DNA from: Byssovorax sp.
GTDB lineage: Bacteria; Myxococcota_A; Polyangia; Polyangiales; Polyangiaceae
Reading direction: 5' to 3'
NCBI GenBank assembly: GCA_025362495.1
Contig: JANYGI010000138.1
Span: 56,523-120,522 of the forward strand
Length of the DNA: 64,000 nt
Shown: positions 7,425-16,382 of the stretch, piece after piece
How the letters are laid out: every line of letters begins with the position of its first letter
How positions within the stretch are numbered: position 1 is the stretch's first letter
Position numbers and translations under genes: made by a program
The notes under the pieces: generated by a model
Told to the model about the DNA's origin: nothing
Database searches by the model: none
Seen by the model: the letters and a program-made list of their open reading frames with translations, nothing else

Positions 7425-9760
7425 GGAGAGTAGGCTCCCGGCGGGGGCAGCTCGAGCGGCTGGTAGGCCAGCTCGTTGCCTTCGTGTTTCACGCCATCAG
7501 GGTCGATCCACAGGTACTGGATCAGGTGCGTGCCGCGCGGCAGGCCCCAGAACCCCTTCACCCAGGGCTTGATCAGCGTCGACTTGGTGTAGAAGTAGAA
7601 CGGGATCCGCGCCATCCCCGCCAGCGCGAGGAGCTCGGCCTTGCGATAGGCCCGCATGCTCTCCCCCGGATCCGAGATCGAGGCCGCGGTCTTCAGCGCC
7701 GCGTCGAACGCCGGATCAGCCCAGCCGGTCTGGTTCTCGGGGCTGTTCGAGGTGAACACGTTGAGGAACGTCTGAGGGTGGTTGACCTCGCCGACCCAGC
7801 CGCCGCGGACGACGTTGAAGTTGCCGTCGCGGTGGTTCTTCAGCATCACCTTCCACTCCTCGTTGCGGAGGGTCGCGGTGACGCCGAGGTTGCGCTTCCA
7901 CATGTCCTGGATGGCCACGGCGACGTTCTTGTGGCCCTCGCTGGTGTTGTAGAGGATCTCCACCGGAGGGCACCTGTCGGCGCGCTGGCCATTGCCATCC
8001 TGGACCACGGGATAGCCGGCTTCTTTCATCAGTGAGCGGGCCAGCTCGGGATTGTAGTCCATCCCGGGGCCGGTGAACGGATCGGTCCCGGCGGCCTTGT
8101 CGACCGCGACCTGGTCCGAGTACCCGAGGCCGGTGAAGTCGGGGACGAAGTGCGTCGCGATCGGCTGGCCACCCCGCGCCACTTTCTCGACGAGCTGCTT
8201 CTTGTCGATGGCGAGGTTCAGCGCCCGGCGCACGCGGACGTCGTCGAGCGGCGGCTTCTTGGTGTTGAGCTCGTACCAGTAGACCGAGAGATAGGCGTTG
8301 TTGCGATAGTCCTTCTTCGTCTTCAGGATGGGCTGATACTCGGACGGGAGCGCTGCGCTGTCGCCGATGTAATCGATCTCCCCGGCCTTGTAGAGGTTCA
8401 TCGTCGGGTGGTAGTCCTCGATCTCGAGCCACACGATGCGGTGAATCCGGAGCTTGTCGCGGTTCCAGTAGTACGGACTGGCAACCATCGTGAGCTCGTA
8501 GCGGAACTTGGCCGGCCCGAGCGTGTAAGGCCCGTTGGTGACGATGTTCTCCGGGCGGGTCCAGAGATCGGGATCGCCGCGCTTTTCAAAGGCCTCGATC
8601 ACGTCGCGGCGCACTGGCATCGCGACCGACTGGCCAGTGAGCTCGAGGAAATACGGCGTGGGCTGCTCGAGCTCGACCTCGAGGGTGAGATCGTCGGTCG
8701 CGCGCACCCCGAGGACGTGGTCGTCTTCCGCCAGGTCCGACGACGCGACGAAGCCGCGCACCGGCGCGGGCGGCGTCGCGCCCTCGGGCGGGGGCGCGGC
8801 CGGGGGACGGTACGTGGGGAGCTTGTCGTGGCGCTGGACGAGAGCGTACGTCTTCGTCGCGGCCTTGGACGGCCCGAGCATGCAGCCGGGGAGATAGCCG
8901 CGCTCGGCGCCGCGCTGCACGAGGAACCAGCGATCGGCGACGGCGTCGCAGTCGACCTCCGGGCCGGCTTCGAGCACGAGGACCTCGGCGTCTTTCCAGG
9001 CGTCGTTCGCCGCGGCCGCGACCGGCGGGCGAGCGCCGCCGAAGCTCAGCTGCTCCGGCGTGCCCTTCTTCGCGTCGACCTTCGACCAGCTCACGAAGCG
9101 CACGCCCGTCGGCGCGGCGGCGAGCGGCGCGATCGCGGCGGCCACCCGGCGCGGCGACTGCGACAGCACCTCGACGGCGGCGCCGCGGGCGAGCCTCTCG
9201 CCCGCGCCGGCGTCGTCGCGCGGCTCGCGCAGGAGCGGGAGATCCCTGGTGACGACCTTGAGCTTGCCGAAGTTGAAGAGCTCGCCGTTGGCGATCACCT
9301 GGAGCGCGGTCGCCGCGCGCGAGGCCGTGGCCGGGCGGAGCACGCGCTTCCAGGCGTACTCGAAGTCGCTCGCCTTCACCTGCACGCCGTCGCTCCACTT
9401 CGCGTCGGGCCGGAGATGAAATCGATAGAACCGGTTGTCGGCGCTCCTTTCGAAGCTCTGCGCGACGCCCTGGACCGGGTGCGTGTCGCGCGGGTGCGGC
9501 GACGTCAGCCCCTCGAAGAGCTGGCCTGTCAGCGCCGTGCTGGCGGTGTCGTTGGCCTTGCCGGGATCGAGGTACTCGGGCTCGCCCGAGGTGTTGCTGT
9601 AGAACGTGGCGACGTCTTTCGGCGGGCGGGTCGTGGCGCCGAAATAGGGGCTCGCGTCGTCGTTGCCACAGCCCGCCGCGAGGGGCGCGACCGCGGCGAC
9701 GACGAGCGCGCGCGCGGCCCGCTTCCAGCGCGCTCTGGGCTCGGATCCGGGAAGCGGCAT
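7421..9760 (-). CDS. oppA: Oligopeptide-binding lipoprotein OppA with a large internal insertion
   Basis: A 779-residue peptide-binding protein of the SBP_bac_5 type, about 230 longer than E. coli OppA. The signal peptide ends in a lipobox (LAAGC, Cys31). Family landmarks are present before the insert (EPEYLDPGKANDT; KWSDGVQVKASDFEYAWKR) and after it (DDLTLEVELEQPTPYFLEL; WTRPENIVTNGPYTLG; LDDVRVRRALNLAIDK). Between them, about residues 160-345 have no counterpart in standard OppA. That segment contains an SH3-like-looking stretch (RWFLVQRGAERGYLPGCML), two Cys and a Pro-rich linker. The gene is first in the operon and overlaps oppB by 4 nt. Peptide uptake is well supported; specificity is unknown. 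Confidence 0.9.
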   Translation of the reverse strand: MPLPGSEPRARWKRAARALVVAAVAPLAAGCGNDDASPYFGATTRPPKDVATFYSNTSGEPEYLDPGKANDTASTALTGQLFEGLTSPHPRDTHPVQGVAQSFERSADNRFYRFHLRPDAKWSDGVQVKASDFEYAWKRVLRPATASRAATALQVIANGELFNFGKLKVVTRDLPLLREPRDDAGAGERLARGAAVEVLSQSPRRVAAAIAPLAAAPTGVRFVSWSKVDAKKGTPEQLSFGGARPPVAAAANDAWKDAEVLVLEAGPEVDCDAVADRWFLVQRGAERGYLPGCMLGPSKAATKTYALVQRHDKLPTYRPPAAPPPEGATPPAPVRGFVASSDLAEDDHVLGVRATDDLTLEVELEQPTPYFLELTGQSVAMPVRRDVIEAFEKRGDPDLWTRPENIVTNGPYTLGPAKFRYELTMVASPYYWNRDKLRIHRIVWLEIEDYHPTMNLYKAGEIDYIGDSAALPSEYQPILKTKKDYRNNAYLSVYWYELNTKKPPLDDVRVRRALNLAIDKKQLVEKVARGGQPIATHFVPDFTGLGYSDQVAVDKAAGTDPFTGPGMDYNPELARSLMKEAGYPVVQDGNGQRADRCPPVEILYNTSEGHKNVAVAIQDMWKRNLGVTATLRNEEWKVMLKNHRDGNFNVVRGGWVGEVNHPQTFLNVFTSNSPENQTGWADPAFDAALKTAASISDPGESMRAYRKAELLALAGMARIPFYFYTKSTLIKPWVKGFWGLPRGTHLIQYLWIDPDGVKHEGNELAYQPLELPPPGAYSP

Positions 9761-9998
9761 CGCTCCGGCGTATCACGGAAGCGCGAGCCGGGTCACCCGC
9801 GGGATGGGGCCTCTTCGTCGACGGACCCCGGGCCCGGCGATCGTCCGCGAGCCACCGCTTCGTCACCACCCACGACGCCAGCGCCGTGGCCCGCGTCGCC
9901 AAGTAATCGGCGGGTTTCACCTCGAAGGCGACGCGGGCGCCCGACGTGATCTACGGTAGGGCGCGACGCGCGGCTCCGCCTCGGAAGGAACCAGGACC

Positions 9999-10991
9999 AT
10001 GATGCTCGGGATGACGAAATGGCTGCCCTTCTCGGTGCTGGTGCTTGCGGCTTGCTCCGGCCCCCAGCCGCCCCCGCCCGAGCCGCTCACGGCCGATCCG
10101 CCGATCGGCTCCACCTCGGCCGACACGGGCGAGGCGGACACCGAGCTCGAGCGCGGCATCGCCTACCTCAAGAACGATCGCGCCGCGGACGCCAGGGTCC
10201 ACCTCGAAAAGTCGTTGCTGCTCAAACCATCGGGCGACGCGGAGTACTACCTCGGCCTCGCCAAGGAGAAGCTCAACGACAAGCCCGGCGCCGAGGAGGC
10301 CTACAAGAAGGCCCTGGCGATCGACGGCAAGCTCGCCGAGGCCGCGGCCAACCTCGGGGCGATTTACCTCGACGATCCGGCGCGCCCCGACGAGGCCATC
10401 GCCGTGCTCCAGGCGGCCCTCGCGAAGAGCCCCGCCGACGCGCGGCTCGGGCAGAACCTGGCCTACGCGTACGGCCTCAAGGGCGACGTGCCCGGCGCGA
10501 GCAAGCAGTACGAGACGGTGCTGGCGAAGGGCGACGACGCCATGGTCCGCTTCGCCTACGGGACGATGCTGTTCGACCACAAGCAGCTCGACAAGGCCGC
10601 CGAGCAGCTGAAGAAGGCGCTCTCGGGCGTGAAGGACGACGCGCCGCTGCTGGTCACGATCGGGCGGATGCTCGGCGGGGCGAAGGCCTTCGGCGACTGC
10701 GTCACGGCCTTCGATCGCGCGATCAAGCTCAAGGCGACGGAGCCCGAGTGGTACGTGCGCCGCGGGACGTGCCGCCACGAGGTGAAGGACGAGCCCGGCG
10801 CGCAGGACGACTTCCGCGCGGCGATCAAGGTCGATCCGAAGTTCGCGGCCGGGCACTACTACCTCGGCCTCTCGCTCCTCGGTGAGCACAAGCGCGCCGG
10901 CGCGATCGCCTCGCTCGAGAAGGCCGCGGCGCTCGGCGGCGACATCGGCAAGGCCGCAAAAGAGCGCGTCGACGCGCTCACGAAGAAGTGA
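9999..10991 (+). CDS. TPR-repeat lipoprotein
   Basis: A 330-residue protein with a GGAAGGA site before ATG 9999; in-frame ATGs at 10002 and 10011 are alternatives. A short signal ends in a lipobox (VLAAC, Cys19), then a Pro-rich linker. From about residue 45 the chain is tandem TPR units, for example AEYYLGLAKEKLNDKPGAEE, AAANLGAIYLDDPARPDEAI and GHYYLGLSLLGEHKRAGAIA. TPR lipoproteins are usually scaffolds for envelope complexes (PilF-like or outer-membrane assembly factors); which one applies here cannot be told. It diverges from the opp operon, and its stop is 1 nt from the end of the convergent DedA-like gene. Confidence 0.82.
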   Translation: MMLGMTKWLPFSVLVLAACSGPQPPPPEPLTADPPIGSTSADTGEADTELERGIAYLKNDRAADARVHLEKSLLLKPSGDAEYYLGLAKEKLNDKPGAEEAYKKALAIDGKLAEAAANLGAIYLDDPARPDEAIAVLQAALAKSPADARLGQNLAYAYGLKGDVPGASKQYETVLAKGDDAMVRFAYGTMLFDHKQLDKAAEQLKKALSGVKDDAPLLVTIGRMLGGAKAFGDCVTAFDRAIKLKATEPEWYVRRGTCRHEVKDEPGAQDDFRAAIKVDPKFAAGHYYLGLSLLGEHKRAGAIASLEKAAALGGDIGKAAKERVDALTKK

Positions 10992-10992
10992 C

Positions 10993-11592
10993 TCAGCGCG
11001 AGGGAGGCGTCGGCGTCGCCTTCGCGAGCTCGTCGGCCGCGGCCTCGTCGCGCGGCCTCCCGATCCAGCCGAGCCGGCGCAACAGAGCGCCCAGCGCCGC
11101 GAGCACCACGGCCCCGAGCAACACGGCCCCGAGCACCCAGTTCGGCACGTCGAAGAGCTTGCCGAAGAGCGCGAGCACGTAGAGCCGCGGCAGGCGACCG
11201 AGCGCCATCGCCGTGACGTACTTCGGCAGCGAATACCCGGTGATCGGCATCATCACGCGCGGGATCGCGAACGGCAGCGGCAGCGCCGCGAAGAGGAAGA
11301 TCGTCAGGAACGGGGCGACCTTGGCGGCCCGTTCGACGCGCGCGAACAGCCGGTGCGCGCGCAGCCGATCGAGCGCGGCGACGCGGAACACCCGGCGCAC
11401 GATGAAGTAGTCGGCCACCGCCGTCACCGCCGCGGCCGCCGATCCGATCAGCGCTATTTCCCAGGGCGGCGCGACCTTGGCGATGATCATCGTCGCCGGC
11501 TCGAGCGGCAGCGAGAGCACGCCCTGCACCGGGATCATCACCAGAAAATACCCGAGCGGGCTCTGGGCGAAGCCGAGGAGGTGCTCGAGCAC
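10993..11592 (-). CDS. DedA/VTT-family membrane protein (YqaA-like)
   Basis: A 199-residue integral membrane protein starting at GTG 11592. Hydrophobic segments cover about 12-32, 45-65, 90-115 and 140-165. A conserved-looking core (FLTIFLFAALPLPFAIPRV, then ITGYSLPKYVTAMALGRLPR) matches the VTT/DedA pattern of a small-residue and Pro-containing re-entrant region followed by a G-R-x-P motif. The family acts in lipid scrambling and membrane homeostasis in bacteria. It starts 13 nt after parB on the same strand and may be co-transcribed with parAB. The last 25 residues are a charged cytoplasmic tail. Confidence 0.78.
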   Translation of the reverse strand: MLEHLLGFAQSPLGYFLVMIPVQGVLSLPLEPATMIIAKVAPPWEIALIGSAAAAVTAVADYFIVRRVFRVAALDRLRAHRLFARVERAAKVAPFLTIFLFAALPLPFAIPRVMMPITGYSLPKYVTAMALGRLPRLYVLALFGKLFDVPNWVLGAVLLGAVVLAALGALLRRLGWIGRPRDEAAADELAKATPTPPSR

Positions 11593-11605
11593 GCGCCGCG
11601 ATAGC

Positions 11606-12499
11606 TCAGGCGCCCACGAGGGCGAGGACGCGATCGAGCTCGTCGAGCGAGCCGTAGGCGATCACCAGCTCGCCCTTGCCGCTCTGATCGCGCACCTCGA
11701 CCCGCGTGCCGAGGCGGCGCATCAGGCGAGCCTCGAGATCGCGGATCCCCGGCGAGGTCGCGGCCTTCTCTTTTTCCTTGTCGCTCTTGCCGTCGCCGCG
11801 CGATCGGGCCGCGCGGATCAGCTGCTCGACCTTGCGCACCGGGAGCTTGCCCCGCACCGTCTTCTCGGCGATGTCGGCCATCGACTTGTCGTCGGGGGCG
11901 CCGAGCAGCGCGCGCGCGTGGCCTTCGCTCAGCTCGCGGCCGATGACCATCGAGCGGATCTTCTGCGGCAGCTTGAGCAGGCGGAGCCCGTTGGCGATCG
12001 TCACGCGGTCCTTGCCGACCTTGTCCGCGAGGGCTTGCTGCGTGTACGCGTGCTCGCGGAGCAGCCGATCGTAGGCCTCGGCGAGCTCGATCGGGTTGAG
12101 GTCGGCGCGCTGCACGTTCTCGACGAGCGCGAGCTCGAACGCGTCCTTCGACGAGACGTCCTTGACGACGACGAGGACGTCTTTCATCCCCGCACGCTGC
12201 GCCGCGCGCCACCGTCGCTCGCCGGCGATGATCTCGAACCTGTCGGCGCCCGGCGCGGTGCGGCGCACCACGAGCGGCTCGAGCATCCCGTGCTCGCGGA
12301 TCGAGCTCGTCAGCTCTTCGAGCTCCTGGTTATCGAAGTACTGGCGCGGCTGCCCGGGCTGCGGCGAGATCTTCTCCACGGGGCAGTGGAACGCGCTGCG
12401 CTCCTGCGCGCCGGGCGCGGGCGCCGCGGACGGGAGCAGAGCGTCGAGGCCACGCCCGAGAGCGCGGCGCGGGGCAGCTTTGGGATCCGGTTGACTCAT
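11606..12499 (-). CDS. parB: Chromosome partitioning protein ParB
   Basis: A 297-residue ParB/Spo0J protein. Start ATG 12499 overlaps the ParA stop by 4 nt. The N-terminus RRALGRGLDALLPS is the typical ParA-interacting LGRGL box. The CTPase/clamp core follows, with GERRWRA (93-99) and ENVQRADLNPIE (117-128). A helix-turn-helix is at about 140-162 (YTQQALADKVGKDRVTIANG), and the C-terminal dimerisation region begins near 220. It is expected to load at parS and spread. No canonical parS (16-bp palindrome centred on CACGTG) was seen in this window. A longer open frame upstream belongs to parA sequence read in another phase. Confidence 0.95.
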   Translation of the reverse strand: MSQPDPKAAPRRALGRGLDALLPSAAPAPGAQERSAFHCPVEKISPQPGQPRQYFDNQELEELTSSIREHGMLEPLVVRRTAPGADRFEIIAGERRWRAAQRAGMKDVLVVVKDVSSKDAFELALVENVQRADLNPIELAEAYDRLLREHAYTQQALADKVGKDRVTIANGLRLLKLPQKIRSMVIGRELSEGHARALLGAPDDKSMADIAEKTVRGKLPVRKVEQLIRAARSRGDGKSDKEKEKAATSPGIRDLEARLMRRLGTRVEVRDQSGKGELVIAYGSLDELDRVLALVGA

Positions 12500-13308
12500 G
12501 TGCGCGGGGCCGCCTCGCGTGAGCGCGCCTTCTTCTTGCCGCCCTCGGCGGCGTCGAGGATCTCGCGCGCGAGGCTCAGGTAGCCCTGCGCGCCCTTGGA
12601 TTGCGAGTCGTAGAGCAGCGCGGGCTTCCCGTGCGACGGCGCCTCGGAGAGCTTCACGTTGCGCGGGATGATGGTGTCGAAGACGTGGAAGTGGGCCTTC
12701 ACTTCGTCGGCGACCTGGTGGGTGAGCGAGTTGCGCCCATCGAACATCGTCAGCACCACGCCCTCGACGCCGAGCTCGGGGTTGAACGCGTTCTTCACGC
12801 GATCGATCGTGGCCATCAGGTGCGTGAGGCCCTCGAGGGCGAAGTACTCGCACTGGAGCGGCACGAGCACGCGGGTCGCCGCCGTCAGCGCGTTCAGCGT
12901 CAGCAGCCCGAGCGAGGGCGGGCAGTCGAGGATCACGTAGGCGTACTTGCCGATGTGCGGGCGCAGCGCGTCGCGGAGGCGCGTGCCGCGGTCAGTCGCG
13001 TCGACCAGCTCGAGCTCGGCGGCGACGAGGTCCTGCGTCGCCGGGATGACGTCGAGCAGCGGCACCGCCGTCTTGCGGATGACCTCGGGCACCGTGGCCT
13101 GCCCGATGAGCACGTCGTAGATCGATCGCTCCACCGTCTGCCGACGCACGCCGACGCCGCTCGACGCGTTGCCCTGCGGATCGCAGTCGACCAGCAGCGT
13201 GCGCTTCTCGGCTGCGGCGAGGCTCGCGGCGAGGTTCACGGCAGTCGTCGTCTTGCCAACCCCGCCTTTCTGGTTGGCGATGGCGAGGATCACGGGCGAA
13301 GGGGGCAT
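12496..13308 (-). CDS. parA: Chromosome partitioning ATPase ParA (Soj)
   Basis: A 270-residue Walker-type ATPase starting MPPSPVILAIANQKGGVGKT. The deviant Walker A KGGVGKT is at 14-20. A second conserved Asp-containing strand (LLVDCDPQGNASSGVG) and the motif YVILDCPPSLGLLTLNAL follow. Its length fits chromosomal Soj proteins. It is upstream of and overlaps parB by 4 nt. It drives segregation of the ParB-parS complex. The C-terminal 20 residues are Lys/Arg-rich (GGKKKARSREAAPRT), a possible extra DNA-binding tail. Confidence 0.95.
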   Translation of the reverse strand: MPPSPVILAIANQKGGVGKTTTAVNLAASLAAAEKRTLLVDCDPQGNASSGVGVRRQTVERSIYDVLIGQATVPEVIRKTAVPLLDVIPATQDLVAAELELVDATDRGTRLRDALRPHIGKYAYVILDCPPSLGLLTLNALTAATRVLVPLQCEYFALEGLTHLMATIDRVKNAFNPELGVEGVVLTMFDGRNSLTHQVADEVKAHFHVFDTIIPRNVKLSEAPSHGKPALLYDSQSKGAQGYLSLAREILDAAEGGKKKARSREAAPRT

Positions 13309-13433
13309 TCGGCTACCGGGCGCGGACGAGGGGACCGCCCGCGGAACGGCTGATTACACGAGGCCCGCCGCCCCGTCGAGGGAGCTCGGCCTCGGCGGGC
13401 TTCCTGGAGCAGTACCGCTCGAGCTTTCTTTTG

Positions 13434-13462
13434 TTGGCCACCGGAGCCTATCTGAATACAGT
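13434..13462 (+). promoter_or_regulatory. Candidate sigma-70 promoter, possibly leaderless
   Basis: TTGGCC (13434-13439), a 17-nt spacer and TACAGT (13457-13462); each hexamer matches 4 of 6 consensus bases. The predicted transcription start falls at or next to ATG 13470, which lacks a ribosome site, so a leaderless message is possible. Confidence 0.4.
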
Positions 13463-13469
13463 AGCTGAC

Positions 13470-13652
13470 ATGTCGCTTAATGTAGGTTCAGGTGGTCGTC
13501 AAGGGGAAACGTCCCGGCTGCGCAGCGCGCTCGCCGACGCCCTCGAGAGCCGCTCGGCCGACCGGATCCTCGCCGAGCAGTTCTGGCGAAGCCCCGCAGC
13601 CGAGCCCCGCCTGGGCCGCGTTCTTTCGCTTCCCGTCGCTTCCACGCCCTGA
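13470..13652 (+). CDS. Small hypothetical protein (60 aa)
   Basis: ATG 13470 opens a 60-codon frame with the strong third-position G/C typical of real genes here, especially codons 17-50. The product starts MSLNVGSGGRQGETSRLRSA and continues into a likely helix (LADALESRSADRILAEQFWR). No signal peptide or known family. It lies between the divergent parA and the next small gene. Support comes from codon pattern plus the promoter-like element 7 nt upstream; there is no Shine-Dalgarno site. An in-frame start at 13431 is possible but would lie within the promoter element. Confidence 0.42.
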   Translation: MSLNVGSGGRQGETSRLRSALADALESRSADRILAEQFWRSPAAEPRLGRVLSLPVASTP

Positions 13653-13699
13653 TCTTTCGACCCTCATCGCGCGGTCACCGCGCGCCCTCGGAGCTCCCC

Positions 13700-13870
13700 A
13701 TGGCCTTCCCCAAGACGTTCCAGTCCTTCGCCGAGTTCGAGCGCGAGATCATCCACCCCCACACCCGCATGGGCCTCTCGCTCGAGGACATCGTGGAAGA
13801 CACCTCGTTCGACGCCGAGGTCGAGGTCGACAGCGATCCCTTCGAGTCGATGCGCGACGACGCCTACTAG
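13700..13870 (+). CDS. Small acidic hypothetical protein (56 aa)
   Basis: A 56-codon gene starting at ATG 13700, with a GGAG site just upstream, and ending at TAG 13868-13870. The product begins MAFPKTFQSFAEFEREI. Its second half is acidic: LEDIVEDTSFDAE, then VEVDSDPFESMRDDAY. The pattern of aromatic residues in the N-terminal helix and a disordered acidic tail suggests a small regulatory or adaptor protein, but no family is recognised. It is followed 160 bp later by a strong intrinsic terminator, supporting a short independent transcript from the 13.4-kb promoter. Confidence 0.6.
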   Translation: MAFPKTFQSFAEFEREIIHPHTRMGLSLEDIVEDTSFDAEVEVDSDPFESMRDDAY

Positions 13871-14029
13871 GCGCCCTCGGCCGGGCCTCGCCCGCAGCCA
13901 TCCCGAGGGGGCCACCCCCCGCTTCGACGCGCCGGATCTCCCAGGTCTCCCGCGCGATCGCTCGCTCCAGTCTCCTCGGACACGCGGAGCCGACCTGGGC
14001 CAGACGGCGATCCCCTCCCGGGATCCTGG

Positions 14030-14077
14030 GCCCTCCGGCGGCGCCTCTCCGCCGGAGGGCTTTTTTCTTTTTTTTCT
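14030..14077 (+). terminator. Strong intrinsic terminator
   Basis: A perfect 12-bp GC-rich stem (14030-14041 with 14049-14060) and 7-nt loop are followed by T6CT8. It ends the small-gene transcript and insulates tig. This is the clearest Rho-independent terminator in the window. Confidence 0.92.
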
Positions 14078-14140
14078 CCGTGGAGACTGCACGCTTGACC
14101 CCCTCAGCGGCGCGTGGCACTAGGCCGCCCCTCTAGAGCC

Positions 14141-15424
14141 ATGCAAGTCAACGTCGAAAAGCTTTCCCCGGTCCTCGTCGAGTTCCAGATCGAAGTCCCC
14201 GCCGCGCAGGTGCGCAGCGAAGTGGACAAAGCCTACGTGGTGCTCCAGCGCTCCGCGAAGGTGAAGGGCTTTCGGCCCGGAAAGGCGCCGCTCAACGTGC
14301 TGGCCCACCTCTACGGCGGGCGCATCCACGCCGACGTTGCCCAGCGGCTCGTCGACTCGACCCTCAATCAGGCCCTCTCGGAAAAGCAGGTGCAGCCGCT
14401 CTCGCAGCCGGCCATCGCCCCGTCCGAGCTCAAGCCCGCCGAGGCGTTCACCTACAAGGCGCGCTTCGAGGTCCGCCCCGAGATCGACGTCGTGAACTGG
14501 GAGGGCTTCGCCGTGACCCGGCAGGTCGTCCTCGCGTCCGAAGCGGCGATCGACGCCGAGATCGTGCGCCTCCGCCGCGAGCACTCGACCCTGCAGGCGC
14601 CCGATCCCGAGCGCCCCGCGAAGAAGGGCGACGCCGCGACGATGACGTTCACCCTCGAGGTCGACGCCGCGTCCGCGTCGGGCGACAAGCCCCAGGAAAT
14701 CGAGACCGAGATCGGCGCCGGCGAGGTCTTCAAGGAGATCGACGAGGCCCTCGAAGGCATGAGCGTCGGCGCCCAGAAGGACGTCGAGATCGTGTTCTCG
14801 GATCGCCACGTGAACCCCGACTTCCGCGGCAAGAAGGGCATCTTTCACATCACCTTGAAGGACGTGAAAGAGCGGATCCTCCCCGAGGTCGACGCCGAGT
14901 TCGCGAAGGACTGCGGCGCCGACGATCTCGCCGCGCTCCGCGTGTCGCTGAAGGAGAAGATCGAGAAGGACCTCAAGCAGAAGGCGAGCGACAACCTCGC
15001 CGAGCAGCTCGTCGCCGAGCTCTGCAAGGCCAACCCGATCCCCGTCCCGCCCTCGCTGGTCGAGCAGCAGTCGCGCATGACCCAGCAAGAGCTGGTCACC
15101 GCGGCGCGCCGTCAGGGTCAGCGCCTCGACAACTCGCCCGAGCTCAACGCGCGCGTGCGCGCCGACTCGGAGATGAAGGTCCGCGCCGGCCTGATCATGG
15201 CCGAGATCGCGCGCATCAAGCAGGTGCAGGTCACCGAGGCCGACATCGACAAGGGCTACATCGAGCTGGCCGAGCAGACCGGGAAGAACGTCGCCAAGGT
15301 CAAGGCCGAGTACCGCGACGCCAAGAAGCGCGAGATGCTCATCGGCATGATCCTCGAAGACAAGATCCTCGATCTCGTCGAGGGCGCCGCGAAGATCACC
15401 GAGACCACCGAGTCGGCCTCCTGA
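14141..15424 (+). CDS. tig: Trigger factor
   Basis: A 427-residue ribosome-associated chaperone with peptidyl-prolyl isomerase activity. Start ATG 14141 gives MQVNVEKLSPVLVEFQIEVP. The ribosome-binding signature appears as GFRPGKAPLNVLAHLYG (about 43-59). The PPIase-like domain occupies about 150-245 (GDAATMTFTLEV; FKEIDEALEGMSVGAQKDVE). The helical C-terminal domain follows, with the substrate-cradle arms. Length is close to the E. coli protein (432). A weak TTGACC at 14095 lies upstream without a good -10. It heads the tig-clpP-clpX-lon proteostasis block, an order conserved across many bacteria. Confidence 0.95.
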   Translation: MQVNVEKLSPVLVEFQIEVPAAQVRSEVDKAYVVLQRSAKVKGFRPGKAPLNVLAHLYGGRIHADVAQRLVDSTLNQALSEKQVQPLSQPAIAPSELKPAEAFTYKARFEVRPEIDVVNWEGFAVTRQVVLASEAAIDAEIVRLRREHSTLQAPDPERPAKKGDAATMTFTLEVDAASASGDKPQEIETEIGAGEVFKEIDEALEGMSVGAQKDVEIVFSDRHVNPDFRGKKGIFHITLKDVKERILPEVDAEFAKDCGADDLAALRVSLKEKIEKDLKQKASDNLAEQLVAELCKANPIPVPPSLVEQQSRMTQQELVTAARRQGQRLDNSPELNARVRADSEMKVRAGLIMAEIARIKQVQVTEADIDKGYIELAEQTGKNVAKVKAEYRDAKKREMLIGMILEDKILDLVEGAAKITETTESAS

Positions 15425-15429
15425 GCACG

Positions 15430-15451
15430 GTGGGGCCGCGATCGGCCCCAC
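15430..15451 (+). terminator. GC hairpin after tig
   Basis: A perfect 8-bp stem (GTGGGGCC / GGCCCCAC) with a 6-nt loop starts 5 nt after the tig stop. No U-tract follows, so it may be a weak terminator or an mRNA 3'-end stabiliser. The remaining 268 bp before clpP contain nothing else I can support and probably hold the clpP promoter. Confidence 0.45.
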
Positions 15452-15719
15452 GCTTCGGCGCGTCTCGCGTGCCGGCGTCACCTGATTTCTCCCCCGTCCT
15501 CGCCGGATCGCATCCGTCAGCGCGCGCGTGTATTTTCCCGCGCTGCCGCGGCGATCACGACGTCGCGCCCCGTTCACTTTGGGGCTTGCGGAACCTGGGC
15601 TCCCGGCCCACGACTAGGGCGATCCCCGCGCCGAGCCTTCGCGATTCCCGGGGTCGCCGCGCGTCCGATCCTCGATCCTCTACCTCCCCCACTCAACCGC
15701 AGATCTCCTGGAGCCCCGC

Positions 15720-16382
15720 ATGACCCGACGAGTCGAGAACCGCACGCAAGCCATGGAGTTCCTCGAGCGCGAGAGCGCGTACATCCTCCCGACGGTGACG
15801 GAGGTGACCCACCGCGGTGAGCGCGAGTGGAACATCTTCAGCCGCCTGTTGAAGGATCGCATCGTCTTCATCGGCACCGAGATCGACGACTTCGTCGCCA
15901 ACGCGGTCATCGCTCAGTTCTTGTTCCTCGAGAGCGAGGATCCCGAGAAGGACATCCAGGTTTACATCAACAGCCCCGGCGGCGTGGTGACCTCGGGCCT
16001 CGCCATGTACGACACGATGCAGTACGTCCGCTGCCCCGTCTCGACGATGTGCATCGGGCAGGCGGCGTCGATGGGCGCGGTCCTCCTCGCGGCCGGCCAC
16101 AAGGGTCGCCGCTACGCGCTGCCGCACGCGCGCATGATGATCCACCAGCCCCTCGGCGGCGCGCGCGGGCAAGCGACCGACATCGAGATCCAGGCGCGCG
16201 AGATCAAGAAGATGAAAGAGACGCTCACCGACATCCTGGTCGAAGCGACCGGCAAGAACCGCGACGATCTCGCGCGGGACATCGAGCGCGACTTCTACCT
16301 GAGCGCCGGACAGGCGAAGGAGTACGGCCTCATCGACGAGGTGCTCCCGAAGCGCGTCAAGGGAATGCCGGCGCCGCTGTGA
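15720..16382 (+). CDS. clpP: ATP-dependent Clp protease proteolytic subunit
   Basis: A 220-residue serine peptidase. The catalytic triad is Ser117 ([10 protein letters not shown]), His142 (MMIHQP) and Asp191 (ERDFYLS). The spacing of 25 and 49 residues is identical to E. coli ClpP. The GGVVTSG oxyanion region (about 87-93) and the ClpX-contact surfaces look intact. The N-terminus is about 20 residues longer than a mature ClpP, consistent with a self-processed propeptide. ATG 15720 has a GGAG site nearby. It forms the degradation chamber used by ClpX, encoded 260 bp downstream. Confidence 0.96.
   Translation: MTRRVENRTQAMEFLERESAYILPTVTEVTHRGEREWNIFSRLLKDRIVFIGTEIDDFVANAVIAQFLFLESEDPEKDIQVYINSPGGVVTSGLAMYDTMQYVRCPVSTMCIGQAASMGAVLLAAGHKGRRYALPHARMMIHQPLGGARGQATDIEIQAREIKKMKETLTDILVEATGKNRDDLARDIERDFYLSAGQAKEYGLIDEVLPKRVKGMPAPL

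Noticed and set aside
12000..13470. parS site near parAB
   Set aside because: No near-consensus 16-bp palindrome with central CACGTG was found by eye here or elsewhere in the window.
14095..14123. Promoter for tig (TTGACC, 17 nt, CACTAG)
   Set aside because: The -10 matches only 2 of 6 consensus positions; too weak to list as a feature.
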